Source: Halalkalicoccus sp. CG83 (GTDB taxonomy: Archaea; Halobacteriota; Halobacteria; Halobacteriales; Halalkalicoccaceae). Taken from it: a stretch of DNA of 64,000 nucleotides. The stretch covers positions 496,001-560,000 of the forward strand of contig NZ_JAZDDH010000002.1 in the NCBI RefSeq assembly GCF_037081715.1, read 5' to 3'. The notes below the pieces were generated by a model. The model made no database searches. It was not told the DNA's origin and was given only the letters and a program-made list of their open reading frames with translations. The position numbers and the translations under genes are program-made. Each line of letters opens with the position of its first letter. Within the stretch, counting starts at the first letter, position 1. Shown here piece after piece: positions 18,849 through 27,151 of this stretch.

Positions 18849-18895
18849 CTTTTGCCGAAGGAGCACGCCGAAGGCGTGCGACTGCAGCGCAAAAG
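18849..18895. repeat. Intergenic palindromic mini-element
   Basis: CTTTTGC (18849-18855) and GCAAAAG (18889-18895) are inverted outer arms enclosing a perfect 7-bp hairpin GCACGCC-GAA-GGCGTGC (18863-18879). It lies between the ATPase stop and the eL43 promoter and could terminate the ATPase message, or be a mobile palindrome related in style to the one at 17019. Confidence 0.5.
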
Positions 18896-18946
18896 GTGGG
18901 TTGGTTCAACAGGCTTATGTGCGCGCTTCGGATAGCTACGGCCACT

Positions 18947-19228
18947 ATGGCTAAGAGATCGAAGGGCGTCGGCAGCGCGGGGCGTTTCGGTGCGCGCTAC
19001 GGTAGAGTCTCTCGAAAGCGCGTCACCGAGATCGAGGCGGACATGCACGACTCGCACACCTGCCCGGAGTGTGGGACGGACGACGTCTCCCGAACGGGGA
19101 CGGGTATCTGGCAGTGCGGGAAGTGTGGCTACGAGTTCGCCGGCGGCACCTACCGCCCGCAGACCCCCGCTGGCCGGACCGTCACGCGATCGATCCGTGC
19201 GGCACTCGACGAGTCCGACGACGAATGA
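18947..19228 (+). CDS. rpl37ae: 50S ribosomal protein eL43 (L37Ae)
   Basis: 93 aa, a zinc-ribbon protein of the large ribosomal subunit. It starts [19 protein letters not shown] and has the zinc knuckle C-PEC...C-GKC ([13 protein letters not shown] and [13 protein letters not shown]). Length and order match the family. A CTTATG TATA-like box about 30 bases upstream suggests a leaderless or nearly leaderless transcript. Its TGA overlaps the ATG of rpoP (ATGA), the start of a conserved archaeal operon. Confidence 0.97.
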   Translation: MAKRSKGVGSAGRFGARYGRVSRKRVTEIEADMHDSHTCPECGTDDVSRTGTGIWQCGKCGYEFAGGTYRPQTPAGRTVTRSIRAALDESDDE

Positions 19229-19359
19229 GCTACAAGTGCTCGCGGTGTAAACGTGACGTCGAACTCGACGAGTACGGCGGCGTCCGCTGTCCGTACTGCG
19301 GTCATCGCGTGCTGCTCAAGGAGCGCAGCCGCGACGTGAAGGAAGTCGGCGTGAACTGA
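19225..19359 (+). CDS. rpoP: DNA-directed RNA polymerase subunit P (Rpo12)
   Basis: 44 aa: [20 protein letters not shown], then [15 protein letters not shown]. It is the small zinc-binding Rpo12 subunit, with CxxC...CxxC coordinating zinc, and helps anchor the Rpo3-Rpo10-Rpo11 platform. It overlaps the eL43 stop by four bases and is followed 13 bases later by pcc1. This is a standard archaeal arrangement. Confidence 0.96.
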   Translation: MSYKCSRCKRDVELDEYGGVRCPYCGHRVLLKERSRDVKEVGVN

Positions 19360-19372
19360 CGAGCGGGCCGGG

Positions 19373-19636
19373 ATGGACGCGCCCCACGACGCGATTCTCA
19401 CCTTCGAATACGACGATCAGCGCCGCGCTCGCGTCGTCGAACGCAGCCTCCGTCCGGAGGTCGAACCGCTCGCGGACGCTCGCTCGCAGGCCACGCTGGG
19501 TCACGAGAACACGACGCTCACGGTCCGGATCGAGGCCGACGACCTCGTGGCGCTTCGGGCGGCGCTCAACACGTGGTGCTCCCTCGTCGACACGGCCGAG
19601 ACGGTCGCGGACGCCGCCGAACGCGACGACGCATGA
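19373..19636 (+). CDS. pcc1: KEOPS complex subunit Pcc1
   Basis: 87 aa. Pcc1 is the dimerisation platform of KEOPS, which with Kae1, Bud32 and Cgi121 makes N6-threonylcarbamoyladenosine (t6A) in tRNA. The sequence has the family pattern of a beta strand (AILTFEYDDQRRARVVERSL), a central strand TTLTVRIEADDLVALRAALN and the C-terminal helix. Position after rpoP is the conserved archaeal location. In related genomes prefoldin beta usually follows directly; here aglB intervenes. Confidence 0.9.
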   Translation: MDAPHDAILTFEYDDQRRARVVERSLRPEVEPLADARSQATLGHENTTLTVRIEADDLVALRAALNTWCSLVDTAETVADAAERDDA

Positions 19637-19824
19637 TGTGGGACGTCGCGTCCGACGCTCGATAAGGGCTCGTCCCCCGGTCGATCCCCCCGGACTCGGC
19701 GCGAACGCTGGTCTCGACGGTGTCCGCGGGTGGAGGAGGCCCGAGCCGACCGTCCCGTTCCCGGCGTTTCGCCCGCTCACGGCCGCTCTGCACCCCCGAA
19801 CGACGGGGCGTCGATAGTGAAAGG

Positions 19825-19830
19825 TTTATC
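19825..19830 (+). promoter_or_regulatory. TATA-like element of aglB
   Basis: TTTATC lies about 27 bases upstream of the aglB ATG, consistent with its own leaderless promoter separate from the eL43-rpoP-pcc1 unit. The preceding 218-base gap after pcc1 holds no gene I can support. Confidence 0.5.
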
Positions 19831-19854
19831 CTCGTATCAGCGATTCGTACGTCA

Positions 19855-22608
19855 ATGGGCGAACGTACCGAGCGGGCCGACCGCACCCGCGGCTCGTCTC
19901 TCGTTCTCGAGGCTCTCAAGCGGTGGTATCACCTCCCTCTCCTCGCGATCGCCATGCTCTTCATGTTCTGGGTCCGCGTCCAGTCCTACGACGACTTCGT
20001 CTTCGACGACGGCGCGATCCGACTCAGGGCGGTCGACTCGTGGTACCACTGGCGAACGACGATGTACACGGTCCACAACTGGCCCGCCACGATGCCGTAC
20101 GACCCCTGGACGGCCTACCCGACGGGCACCTACGTCGGCCAGTTCGGCACGCTGTTCGATCAGATCATCGCCACCGTCGCCCTGATCGTGGGCCGGGGCG
20201 ACCCCACCCAGCAGACCGTCTTCCTGGTCGCGCTCCTCACCGTGCCCGCGCTGGGCGCGCTCGTCGTCGTCCCAACCTACTACATCGGCGCACGTCTCGG
20301 CGGACGCATCGGCGGTCTGGCGGGGGTCGTTCTGCTCGCGCTGTTCCCCGGACTGTTCCTGAACCGGACCACGACGGGCATGCTCCAGCACCACGGCGCA
20401 GAGGTGCTGTTCATGTCGATCGCGGTTCTGGCGATGATGGTCGCGCTGCGCGTCGCCGAGAGCGGGGACTCGGTCTACGAGACCATCGCGGTCCGCGACC
20501 ACGGGCGGTTCGGTCGACTGGTCCTCTACAGCGTTCTCGCGGGCCTCGCGATCACGCTCTACATCTGGGTCTGGCCCCCTGGGATCGTACTGATCGGCAT
20601 CCTCGGGTTCTTCTTCGTGATCGAGCTGAGCGTGGAGTTCGGTCGCGGCGGACGCCCCGAGAACCTCGCGTTCGTCGGGGCGGTGGCCCTCGGCGTCACC
20701 GGCGCGCTCACGCTGGCGACGATGGAGGTCACCCGGATCAGTTCCACGAACGCCGGTCCGCTCCAGCCGCTTCTGGCGTTCGTCGTCGCGCTCGGCTGTG
20801 CGTTCATGGCGTGGCTCGCGCGCGGCTGGCGGAGACGCGGCCTCGACGAGCGATACTACCCCGCCGCGATCACCGGCGTCATCTTCGTCTCGATACCGAT
20901 CGTCGCGCTCCTCCTGCCCGAGCTATGGGGGACGATCGTCCAGACCGTCTCGGGCCGACTGCTGCCGTTCGGCTACTCGACGACGGCGCTGACCGTCCAG
21001 GAGGCCCAGCCGCCCGACGCCTTCAACCGGTTCGTCTACCGCCAGTACGGCCTGGCGTTCTACACGGCCATGATCGGTCTGGCCGTGCTCGTCGCCCGCC
21101 TCGTCCGCACGGCCGACCACCGCTCCGAGCACGTCCTGATCGTCGTCTGGACGCTCTTTCTCACCTCGATGGCGTTCACGCAGATCCGTTTCCACTACTA
21201 CTACGTGGTGCCGATCGCGGTGTTGAACGCGTACCTCATCGGGTGGGCCATCGACCGAGCGGGCCGTATCGACGGCTCGCGTCTCCGCGGGATCGACGGT
21301 CATCAGGCGCTGGTGCTCCTGGTGTTGCTGACGATTCTCGTCGTCCCGCTGATGCCGCCGGTCGCGGAGACGACGGTCGTCGAGGCCGGCCAGACCACGA
21401 GTCCGAGCCGGGACGCCATGTTCTGGAAGAGCTCGAACGCGTGGCTCGAGACGAACAGCCCCGCGCCCGGCGCGTGGGGCGGCGCGGACAACGAGGACGA
21501 ACTGGCGTACTACGGCACCTACGACGTCCCCGAGGACCGCGACTTCGCGTATCCGGAGGGGAGCTACGGCGTGATGTCGTGGTGGGACTACGGCCACCTG
21601 ATCACCGTCCAGGCCGAACGCATCCCCCACACCAACCCGTTCCAGCAGAACGCCAGCTCCGCCGCCGCCTTTCTCACTGCCGACTCCGAGCAGCGGGCCG
21701 AACTCGTTCTCGAAGCGCTGCCCGCCGCCGCCGGAGGGAACCCCACCACCCTGGAAGACGGCGAACTCGCGGCGATCGCCGACGAGCGGACCGCCCAGCA
21801 GGAGGACGAGGAGATCCGCTACGTCATGATCCACGACGAGATGGCCGGCCAGAAGTTCGAGGACATCACCGCCTACACCGACGCCGAGGACGACGCCTAC
21901 TGGAGCCATCGAAAGGTCGAGGCTGAGGTCTACGAGGGTACGACGACCGAGGCCGAGACCGAGACCATCACCGCCCCGTCGCGCAACCAGGCCTACGCGG
22001 ACACCACCCTCTCGCGGCTCTACCACAACGACGCCGACGGGATGGAGCACTACCGTCTGATCCACGAGGACGACCAGGTCTCACAGTTCGCCACCGTCGC
22101 GGTCTCGTACGACAGCGGCGAGAGCTGGCAGCCCCTCTTCCTCAACGAGAAGGTGACGGCGCACGTCCGGGAGACGGTATCCGACCTCCAGGAGGATCCG
22201 GAGGCGTCGGTGGCGGTCTATGACGTCCACCAGCGCCCGAGCGTGAAGACCTACGAGCGCGTCGAGGGCGCCCGGCTGACGGGCAGCGTCGACGCCCCCG
22301 AGGGGTCGATCGTCACCGCCGAGGTCGACCTCACCACGACGCAGTACGATCGGACGTTCACGTACACCCAGACGGCACGCGTGGACGAGAACGGGGAGTT
22401 CGCGATGCGGGTGCCGTACGCCACCGAGGAGGACCGCGGCGTCGAGGAGGGCTACACCGACAGCGACGTTGCCGCAGACGGCCGCTATCGGGTCAGCGTC
22501 GAGGACGAGTCCGCAGAAGAGGACGTGTTCGGGAACCAGGACGAGTTCGTCGGGACGGCCGAGGTTCCAGAGAGCGCGATCTACGACGACGAGACCGTCG
22601 AAGTCTAA
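19855..22608 (+). CDS. aglB: Oligosaccharyltransferase AglB (archaeal STT3)
   Basis: 917 aa. AglB transfers a lipid-linked glycan to Asn of S-layer, archaellin and pilin proteins on the outside of the membrane. The N-terminal half has about 13 membrane segments; the first external loop has the metal-binding RAVDSWYHWR. The catalytic WWDYG motif is in GVMSWWDYGHLIT (about residue 575), followed by an acidic soluble domain with a beta-rich C-terminus. No other agl gene is adjacent (a sugar nucleotidyltransferase at 61.7 kb is distant). It sits, unusually, between pcc1 and prefoldin beta. Confidence 0.95.
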   Translation: MGERTERADRTRGSSLVLEALKRWYHLPLLAIAMLFMFWVRVQSYDDFVFDDGAIRLRAVDSWYHWRTTMYTVHNWPATMPYDPWTAYPTGTYVGQFGTLFDQIIATVALIVGRGDPTQQTVFLVALLTVPALGALVVVPTYYIGARLGGRIGGLAGVVLLALFPGLFLNRTTTGMLQHHGAEVLFMSIAVLAMMVALRVAESGDSVYETIAVRDHGRFGRLVLYSVLAGLAITLYIWVWPPGIVLIGILGFFFVIELSVEFGRGGRPENLAFVGAVALGVTGALTLATMEVTRISSTNAGPLQPLLAFVVALGCAFMAWLARGWRRRGLDERYYPAAITGVIFVSIPIVALLLPELWGTIVQTVSGRLLPFGYSTTALTVQEAQPPDAFNRFVYRQYGLAFYTAMIGLAVLVARLVRTADHRSEHVLIVVWTLFLTSMAFTQIRFHYYYVVPIAVLNAYLIGWAIDRAGRIDGSRLRGIDGHQALVLLVLLTILVVPLMPPVAETTVVEAGQTTSPSRDAMFWKSSNAWLETNSPAPGAWGGADNEDELAYYGTYDVPEDRDFAYPEGSYGVMSWWDYGHLITVQAERIPHTNPFQQNASSAAAFLTADSEQRAELVLEALPAAAGGNPTTLEDGELAAIADERTAQQEDEEIRYVMIHDEMAGQKFEDITAYTDAEDDAYWSHRKVEAEVYEGTTTEAETETITAPSRNQAYADTTLSRLYHNDADGMEHYRLIHEDDQVSQFATVAVSYDSGESWQPLFLNEKVTAHVRETVSDLQEDPEASVAVYDVHQRPSVKTYERVEGARLTGSVDAPEGSIVTAEVDLTTTQYDRTFTYTQTARVDENGEFAMRVPYATEEDRGVEEGYTDSDVAADGRYRVSVEDESAEEDVFGNQDEFVGTAEVPESAIYDDETVEV

Positions 22609-22740
22609 CCGCCTCATCGGTCCTGTTGGCCTCCTTCGACGTCCCGACCGTCCGCGGGATTCCCTCGGGCGTGATGGGTCCACGTATCGCTCGCCAGCCA
22701 AAGCGGGGGTTTTTCAAGTACGGATCACCTCGAACGGAGT

Positions 22741-23145
22741 ATGCAGGGTAACCTACCGCCGGAAGCACAGGAGAAGCTCGAGGAGCTCCAGGGTCTGCAG
22801 GACACCGCACAGCAGGTCGCCGTCCAGAAGAACCAGGCCGAGACCGACCTCAACGAGTCGCGCAACGCGCTCGAGACGCTCGAGGAGGTCGACGAGGACA
22901 CCACGATGTACCGCGAGGCCGGCGAACTGCTGATCGAGACCGACCACGAGACGGCCAACGAGGAGCTCGAGGAGAAGGTCGACAGCCTCGAGGTCCGCCT
23001 CGAGACGCTCAAGAAACAGGAGGAGCGCGTCCAGTCAGAGTTCGAACAGCTCCAGCAGGAGCTCCAGCAGATGCTCGGCGGCGCGGGCGGTCCCGGCGGT
23101 GCGGGCGGCCCGGGCGCCGGCCCGAGCCCCGGTCCCGGCGCGTAG
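22741..23145 (+). CDS. pfdB: Prefoldin subunit beta
   Basis: 134 aa. The first 115 residues form two long coiled-coil helices linked by a short beta region, typical of prefoldin beta ([20 protein letters not shown]; later [19 protein letters not shown]). Six subunits (two alpha, four beta) make a holdase that passes unfolded proteins to the thermosome. The C-terminal tail is a Gly-Pro-Ala stretch common in halophiles. TATA-like GGTTTTTC lies about 27 bases upstream; the next gene starts immediately after the stop. Confidence 0.95.
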   Translation: MQGNLPPEAQEKLEELQGLQDTAQQVAVQKNQAETDLNESRNALETLEEVDEDTTMYREAGELLIETDHETANEELEEKVDSLEVRLETLKKQEERVQSEFEQLQQELQQMLGGAGGPGGAGGPGAGPSPGPGA

Positions 23146-23397
23146 ATGCCGGAGCCGAGCGACGAGGAGATCGTCCGGACCGCCGCCGAGGCGGCCGAAG
23201 GACTCGTCTTCTCTCGGTACGCCAAATCGGAGGTCGACGACCTCGACGTGACCGTCTCCTTCGAGGAGGGCGTGCTCGAGGTCGACGTCTACCTCGACGT
23301 CGAGAGCGAGGAGGCCGAGGAGGTAGCCGAGGACGCGGTGCTCGCTGCCGAGGCCGCCGTCGACGAGCTGTTCGAGGAGGACGGCCGATCCGAGTGA
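23146..23397 (+). CDS. DUF3194 family protein
   Basis: 83 aa, very acidic, starting directly after the prefoldin beta stop. The archaeal DUF3194 family is nearly always next to prefoldin beta, and this gene matches in size and position. Two helices flank a beta hairpin (VDDLDVTVSFEEGVLEVDVY). The role is unknown; linkage suggests an accessory to prefoldin or translation. Confidence 0.88.
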   Translation: MPEPSDEEIVRTAAEAAEGLVFSRYAKSEVDDLDVTVSFEEGVLEVDVYLDVESEEAEEVAEDAVLAAEAAVDELFEEDGRSE

Positions 23398-23426
23398 CCT
23401 ACTCCTAGAAAGCGCCTCGGCGCGCT

Positions 23427-25328
23427 TTACGTCAGAACCAACAGCAAGAGGCTCACGGCCAGGACGGCGACGGTGACCGCGACGGCGAACGCACCGCCAA
23501 GCGTCACCGCGGCGTTGGCCGTGCTGGCGAGCGACTCGGTTCGGTCGTTGCCGAACACCGTCACCGAGGTTCGTTCGGTCGCCAGCCCGGCCTCAACCGG
23601 TTCGAGATCGTCGATCGCGGCCCCGACCAGTCGGCCCACGAGCGCTTCGAGTTCGTCGTGATCGATCGCGGCCCCGACCTGGTTCGTCGCCTCGACCGTG
23701 TTGACGACGTGAGTATCGGTGGTCAGCACCTCCGCGGCGTCGACCTCATCGAGCGCCGCCACGAGCCGGTCGCGAAGTCCCGGTTCCATGTTATTACCGT
23801 CGATCAGCACGTAGGCGGTGGTGTGATCGCCGACCGCGACGACGGCGACCCGCACGCCAAGCGGGCCGATCCCCTCCTCGGTCGTCCACTCGGTGCGGTC
23901 CCAGGCGGTCCCGAGGCGGAGTCGTCCGTCGACGCCGTCGACCATTCGCTCGCCGGCCTCGGTTGCGGCCTCGATGAGGTCGAACGAGCGCGTGCTGCCG
24001 GGCGTGACGTGGCCCAGATCAGGACCGGACAGCCCGTTGTTACTGTTGTGGGCGTCCGCAACGAGCACGTCCTCGAGGCCCGCGGCCCGCGCTCGTGCCC
24101 GAGCAGTGAGCCCGACACCGTAGTCGATGTCGTCGGCGAACCCCGGCGCGAACGTCGAGACCAACAGCCCGCCGTCGCCGAAGCGCTGGCCGAGTACCGA
24201 CGCCTCGCCCGCCCGGACGCGGACGCCCGTGCTCGCGGTCGGGGCGTAGTCGATCCGGTCGTGGGCCCGTCTTGCCGCTTCGAGCAGCGAGTCCACCTCA
24301 CGCTCGGTAACGAGGTTGAAGTCGTGGCCGGCGGTCGCGTGCGGGGGGAACGCGAGCCCGTCGGTCTGCCGGGCGATCCGAGTCGGGACGTTGCCGCCGC
24401 CGATCTCGCCCATGGGCCCCGGATGGATCATCGGGAGGACGAACCGGGCTTTCTCCTCGCCGCCCGGGCGGCGAAAGGCGAGCACTGTAACGGGGACGAT
24501 CGCCTCCTCGCCGAGTCGCTCGAAGAACACCTCGAGTTCGCGAGAGCCCTCGGCGACGTGACCGATGAACCCCCGGAGGAAATCGAGTACCGAGACGCCG
24601 AAGCTTCGCCGCCACGGGCGGTCGATCGCCGCGAGAAAGAGGTGGACGCCGACGGCGTACAGCGCGCAGAGGGCGACCAGAAGCGAGAAATGTCGCGGCG
24701 CGAGCCCCGTGAGCGCCGCGGGCGCCTCCTCGGTGCGGATCAGGTACGGTCGAAGCGAGCCGTCGAAGATCGGGCCGCCGATCTCGACGTACCGGTAGGT
24801 GCCCCCGTAGACGAACAACAACGCGGCCGCGACGGCGGTCTGGATGCCCGCGGGGATCGCGGCCACGGGCAGCGACGACCGGGACACCGCCATCACCACG
24901 AGCAGGCGCATGGCGAACACGGACGCCAGCCCGACGATGAGCGCGTCGAAGATGAACGGCTGGCCGAGACCGACGAGCATCTCGAAGACGTCCGCCCACA
25001 CTAGCACGGCGACGACGAGCAGTTCCCCCACGAGCGCGAGCAGCGCCGACCGGTTCGGCGTGAACTGCCCGCCGAGAAATCGGTCGACGCCGGTCGTCGC
25101 GATCGCCGCGACGATCGTCGGCACCCAGACGTAGAAGATCCCCTGCCAGGCGTCGTGGCCGACGACTCGAAGCTCGGCGATGGGTGCGACGGCTCCCGTC
25201 GCGGAATCGAACGACGCGACGCCGACGACGGCCGCGACACACAGCGCGACCGCCAGACTGGCGTGCCATCGCGGCGCCCGAAAGACGTACCGCGAGAGGT
25301 CGGCGAGATCGCTCTGGGCTGTCGTCAT
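23427..25328 (-). CDS. DUF2070 family membrane protein
   Basis: 633 aa. The N-terminal third has several membrane helices (about residues 20-225); the middle and C-terminal part is a large soluble domain with conserved MIHPGPMGEIGGGN, HATAGHDFNLV, DYAPTASTGVRVRAG-like and LVADAHNSNNG motifs; a final helix ends the protein. This is the archaeal DUF2070 family. The conserved His, Asp and Asn clusters look like a metal or hydrolase site, but no activity is established. Confidence 0.9.
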   Translation of the reverse strand: MTTAQSDLADLSRYVFRAPRWHASLAVALCVAAVVGVASFDSATGAVAPIAELRVVGHDAWQGIFYVWVPTIVAAIATTGVDRFLGGQFTPNRSALLALVGELLVVAVLVWADVFEMLVGLGQPFIFDALIVGLASVFAMRLLVVMAVSRSSLPVAAIPAGIQTAVAAALLFVYGGTYRYVEIGGPIFDGSLRPYLIRTEEAPAALTGLAPRHFSLLVALCALYAVGVHLFLAAIDRPWRRSFGVSVLDFLRGFIGHVAEGSRELEVFFERLGEEAIVPVTVLAFRRPGGEEKARFVLPMIHPGPMGEIGGGNVPTRIARQTDGLAFPPHATAGHDFNLVTEREVDSLLEAARRAHDRIDYAPTASTGVRVRAGEASVLGQRFGDGGLLVSTFAPGFADDIDYGVGLTARARARAAGLEDVLVADAHNSNNGLSGPDLGHVTPGSTRSFDLIEAATEAGERMVDGVDGRLRLGTAWDRTEWTTEEGIGPLGVRVAVVAVGDHTTAYVLIDGNNMEPGLRDRLVAALDEVDAAEVLTTDTHVVNTVEATNQVGAAIDHDELEALVGRLVGAAIDDLEPVEAGLATERTSVTVFGNDRTESLASTANAAVTLGGAFAVAVTVAVLAVSLLLLVLT

Positions 25329-25414
25329 TCGTTCACGCCTTCGGTCGCCAGCACGAGAAACGTTCGATCGTGGCGCTTGCGATCCCGGCGACGGCCTGCC
25401 CCCGACCGGCCGGA

Positions 25415-25966
25415 TCAGTCACGACAGCGGGCGGCGAAGTTCTCGAAGACCTCCTCACCGCGCTCGGTGTGGGCCACCTCGGGATGCCACTGGACGCCGT
25501 AGAGTTCCCTGTCCACGTCGCTCATCGCCTCGACCCCACAGACCTCGCTTCTCGCGGTGCGTGCAAAGCCGTCGGGAACCTCCTTCACCTCGTCGGCGTG
25601 GCTCGCCCAGACGCGAGTCTCCGGGGCGAGCGAGCCCACGAGGGGGTCCTCCGCGTCGGTGATTTCGACGGTGACGTCGGCGTAGCCGCCGTACTCCCCG
25701 CCCGCGATCTCGCCGCCGAGTTCCGCGGCGATCACCTGCATCCCTAGACAGATCCCGAACACCGGAACGTCGAGCTCGAGGTACTCGCCGCAGTTGCCCG
25801 CCCGATCGATGTCGGGGCCGCCCGAGAGGACGAGCCCGTCGGCGTCGATCTCCTCGGGCGGGGTGTCGTTGTCGATCACCTCGGTATCGACGCCCATGTC
25901 CCGCAGCGCGCGGTGTTCGAGGTGGGTGAACTGGCCGTGGTTGTCGATCACGACGATCCGGGTCAT
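25415..25966 (-). CDS. guaAA: GMP synthase, glutamine amidotransferase subunit A
   Basis: 183 aa. In archaea GMP synthase is split; this subunit hydrolyses glutamine and passes ammonia to the PP-loop subunit to convert XMP to GMP. The catalytic triad is visible: Cys in VFGICLGMQVIAAELGG, and His and Glu in YGVQWHPEVAHTERG. The Met in MTRIVVIDNHGQFTHLEHRA is the family start; the upstream frame extension belongs to other DNA. The synthetase subunit is not in the window. Confidence 0.95.
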   Translation of the reverse strand: MTRIVVIDNHGQFTHLEHRALRDMGVDTEVIDNDTPPEEIDADGLVLSGGPDIDRAGNCGEYLELDVPVFGICLGMQVIAAELGGEIAGGEYGGYADVTVEITDAEDPLVGSLAPETRVWASHADEVKEVPDGFARTARSEVCGVEAMSDVDRELYGVQWHPEVAHTERGEEVFENFAARCRD

Positions 25967-26031
25967 TGAGTGAGGTAGCCGACGGGAGGGCAAAAACGAC
26001 GCGGAGTAGAGTCGCCTTCCCCCAGTCCGTC

Positions 26032-26547
26032 TCAGCGGTCGTAGCGTTCGGCGGCCGACTCGAACCCGGTCTCGTCGAGTTCGCGGCTGCGCCGTTCCTC
26101 CCGCTCGGCGAACGCCTCCGGATCGGGCGAGACGTCGTCGTCGATCCGTGCCCACGAACGGTGGATCCTCGCGTGACACCACCGACAGAGGTAGACCGTG
26201 ATCTCGTGGCCCGGCTCCTCGCCGTCGCCCGGATAGGAGAGGTGGTGTTCTTCGAGCAGGGGGCGCTCCCCCGAGTGGGCCATGCGGCGCTCCTCGAGGC
26301 CACAGCGCACACACTCCCGGTCGGTCGCCCGCGATCGGAAGTGCGGGCAGTCGCTCCAGTCGTTTCCCTCCTCGCCGACGAGACACGCGTAGCCGTCCTC
26401 GCGGCGCTCGCGGGCGAACTCCGGGTCGCGCTCGGCGTGCTCGAAGGCGTAGCGACACCGGCCGTCGTCGGTGAGGTGATCGCAGCGCTCGACGTGCTCG
26501 TAGGGATCGTCGACGCCGACCGGCGTGTCGTTGGGCGTCCGCTCCAT
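26032..26547 (-). CDS. Cys-rich HNH-like protein, haloarchaeal
   Basis: 171 aa from MERTPNDTPVGVDDPYEHVE. It has a Cys/His-rich start (RCDHLTDDGRCRYAFEH), a middle CVRCGLEERRMAH, then EEHHLSY and LCRWCHARIHRSWARI. The HH...CxxCH pattern resembles an HNH fold with a zinc knuckle. I believe it belongs to a haloarchaea-specific family (similar to DUF7097), not certain. Nuclease activity is possible but unproven. On the same strand as guaAA with a 65-base gap. Confidence 0.75.
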   Translation of the reverse strand: MERTPNDTPVGVDDPYEHVERCDHLTDDGRCRYAFEHAERDPEFARERREDGYACLVGEEGNDWSDCPHFRSRATDRECVRCGLEERRMAHSGERPLLEEHHLSYPGDGEEPGHEITVYLCRWCHARIHRSWARIDDDVSPDPEAFAEREERRSRELDETGFESAAERYDR

Positions 26548-26642
26548 CTCCGTTCCCGGTCTTGAACCGATCGCGCCTAAAGCGTTCCGCGCCCCGCAGG
26601 TGGCCACAAGGGCCTTATCGTGATGGAGTGAGTCCCGCTCCA

Positions 26643-26996
26643 GTGTACCTGGTCCACGATGACGCTCCGCTCGCGACCCGCGTCGAGGTCGCGGACTCGT
26701 TTCTCGCGCGGGCCCGCGGGCTGATGTTCCGGCGGTCACTGCCCGAGGGATACGCTCTCGTCTTCGAGTTCGGCCGGCCCGTGGTCCGCTCGCTGCACAT
26801 GCTGTTCGTCCCGTTCCCGATCGACGCCGTCTGGCTGGTCGACGATCGAGTGACCCGCGTCGCGCGACTCGATTCCTGGATCGGGTTCGCCCGCGGGCGG
26901 GCGGATACGATCGTCGAACTCCCCGCCGGGACGACCGCCGCCGTCGAACCCGGCGACGTCGTCCGCGTCGAAGACGCCGGTCGAACGGACGGCTGA
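26643..26996 (+). CDS. DUF192 family protein
   Basis: 117 aa from a GTG (YLVHDDAPLATRVEVADSFL). The family motif RARGLMFRRSLPEGYALVFEF, and later SLHMLFVPFPIDAVWL and ARGRADTIVELPAG, identify DUF192. A GTG at 26628 is also in frame; the one at 26643 was chosen because it lies 27 bases after a CTTATC TATA-like box and matches where family members begin. Function is unknown; no signal peptide. Confidence 0.85.
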   Translation: MYLVHDDAPLATRVEVADSFLARARGLMFRRSLPEGYALVFEFGRPVVRSLHMLFVPFPIDAVWLVDDRVTRVARLDSWIGFARGRADTIVELPAGTTAAVEPGDVVRVEDAGRTDG

Positions 26997-27054
26997 CGCA
27001 CGATCTGTCGCGATCACCAGGTTGATATAGGGGCTCACCCACCATAGGGGTACA

Positions 27055-27135
27055 ATGGAGAACGCTTCCCATTGCTCGGAGGATAGAGGAAGTCGGGGCG
27101 ACCCGGCTGGATGCGAAATTCTCCCGCGAGCATAA
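27055..27135 (+). CDS. Possible 26-aa leader peptide ahead of leuA-like gene
   Basis: ATG to TAA encodes MENASHCSEDRGSRGDPAGC plus EILPRA. A TTGATATAGG TATA-like box (27021-27030) is about 27 bases upstream, the leaderless spacing for this ATG, so the mRNA appears to begin with this small frame. Its stop lies 16 bases before the TTG of the synthase gene. No Leu, Ile or Val run is present, so classic attenuation by branched-chain aminoacyl-tRNA is not supported. It could instead set translation of the downstream gene. Confidence 0.4.
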   Translation: MENASHCSEDRGSRGDPAGCEILPRA

Positions 27136-27151
27136 CCCGGAGAGAACCCCC

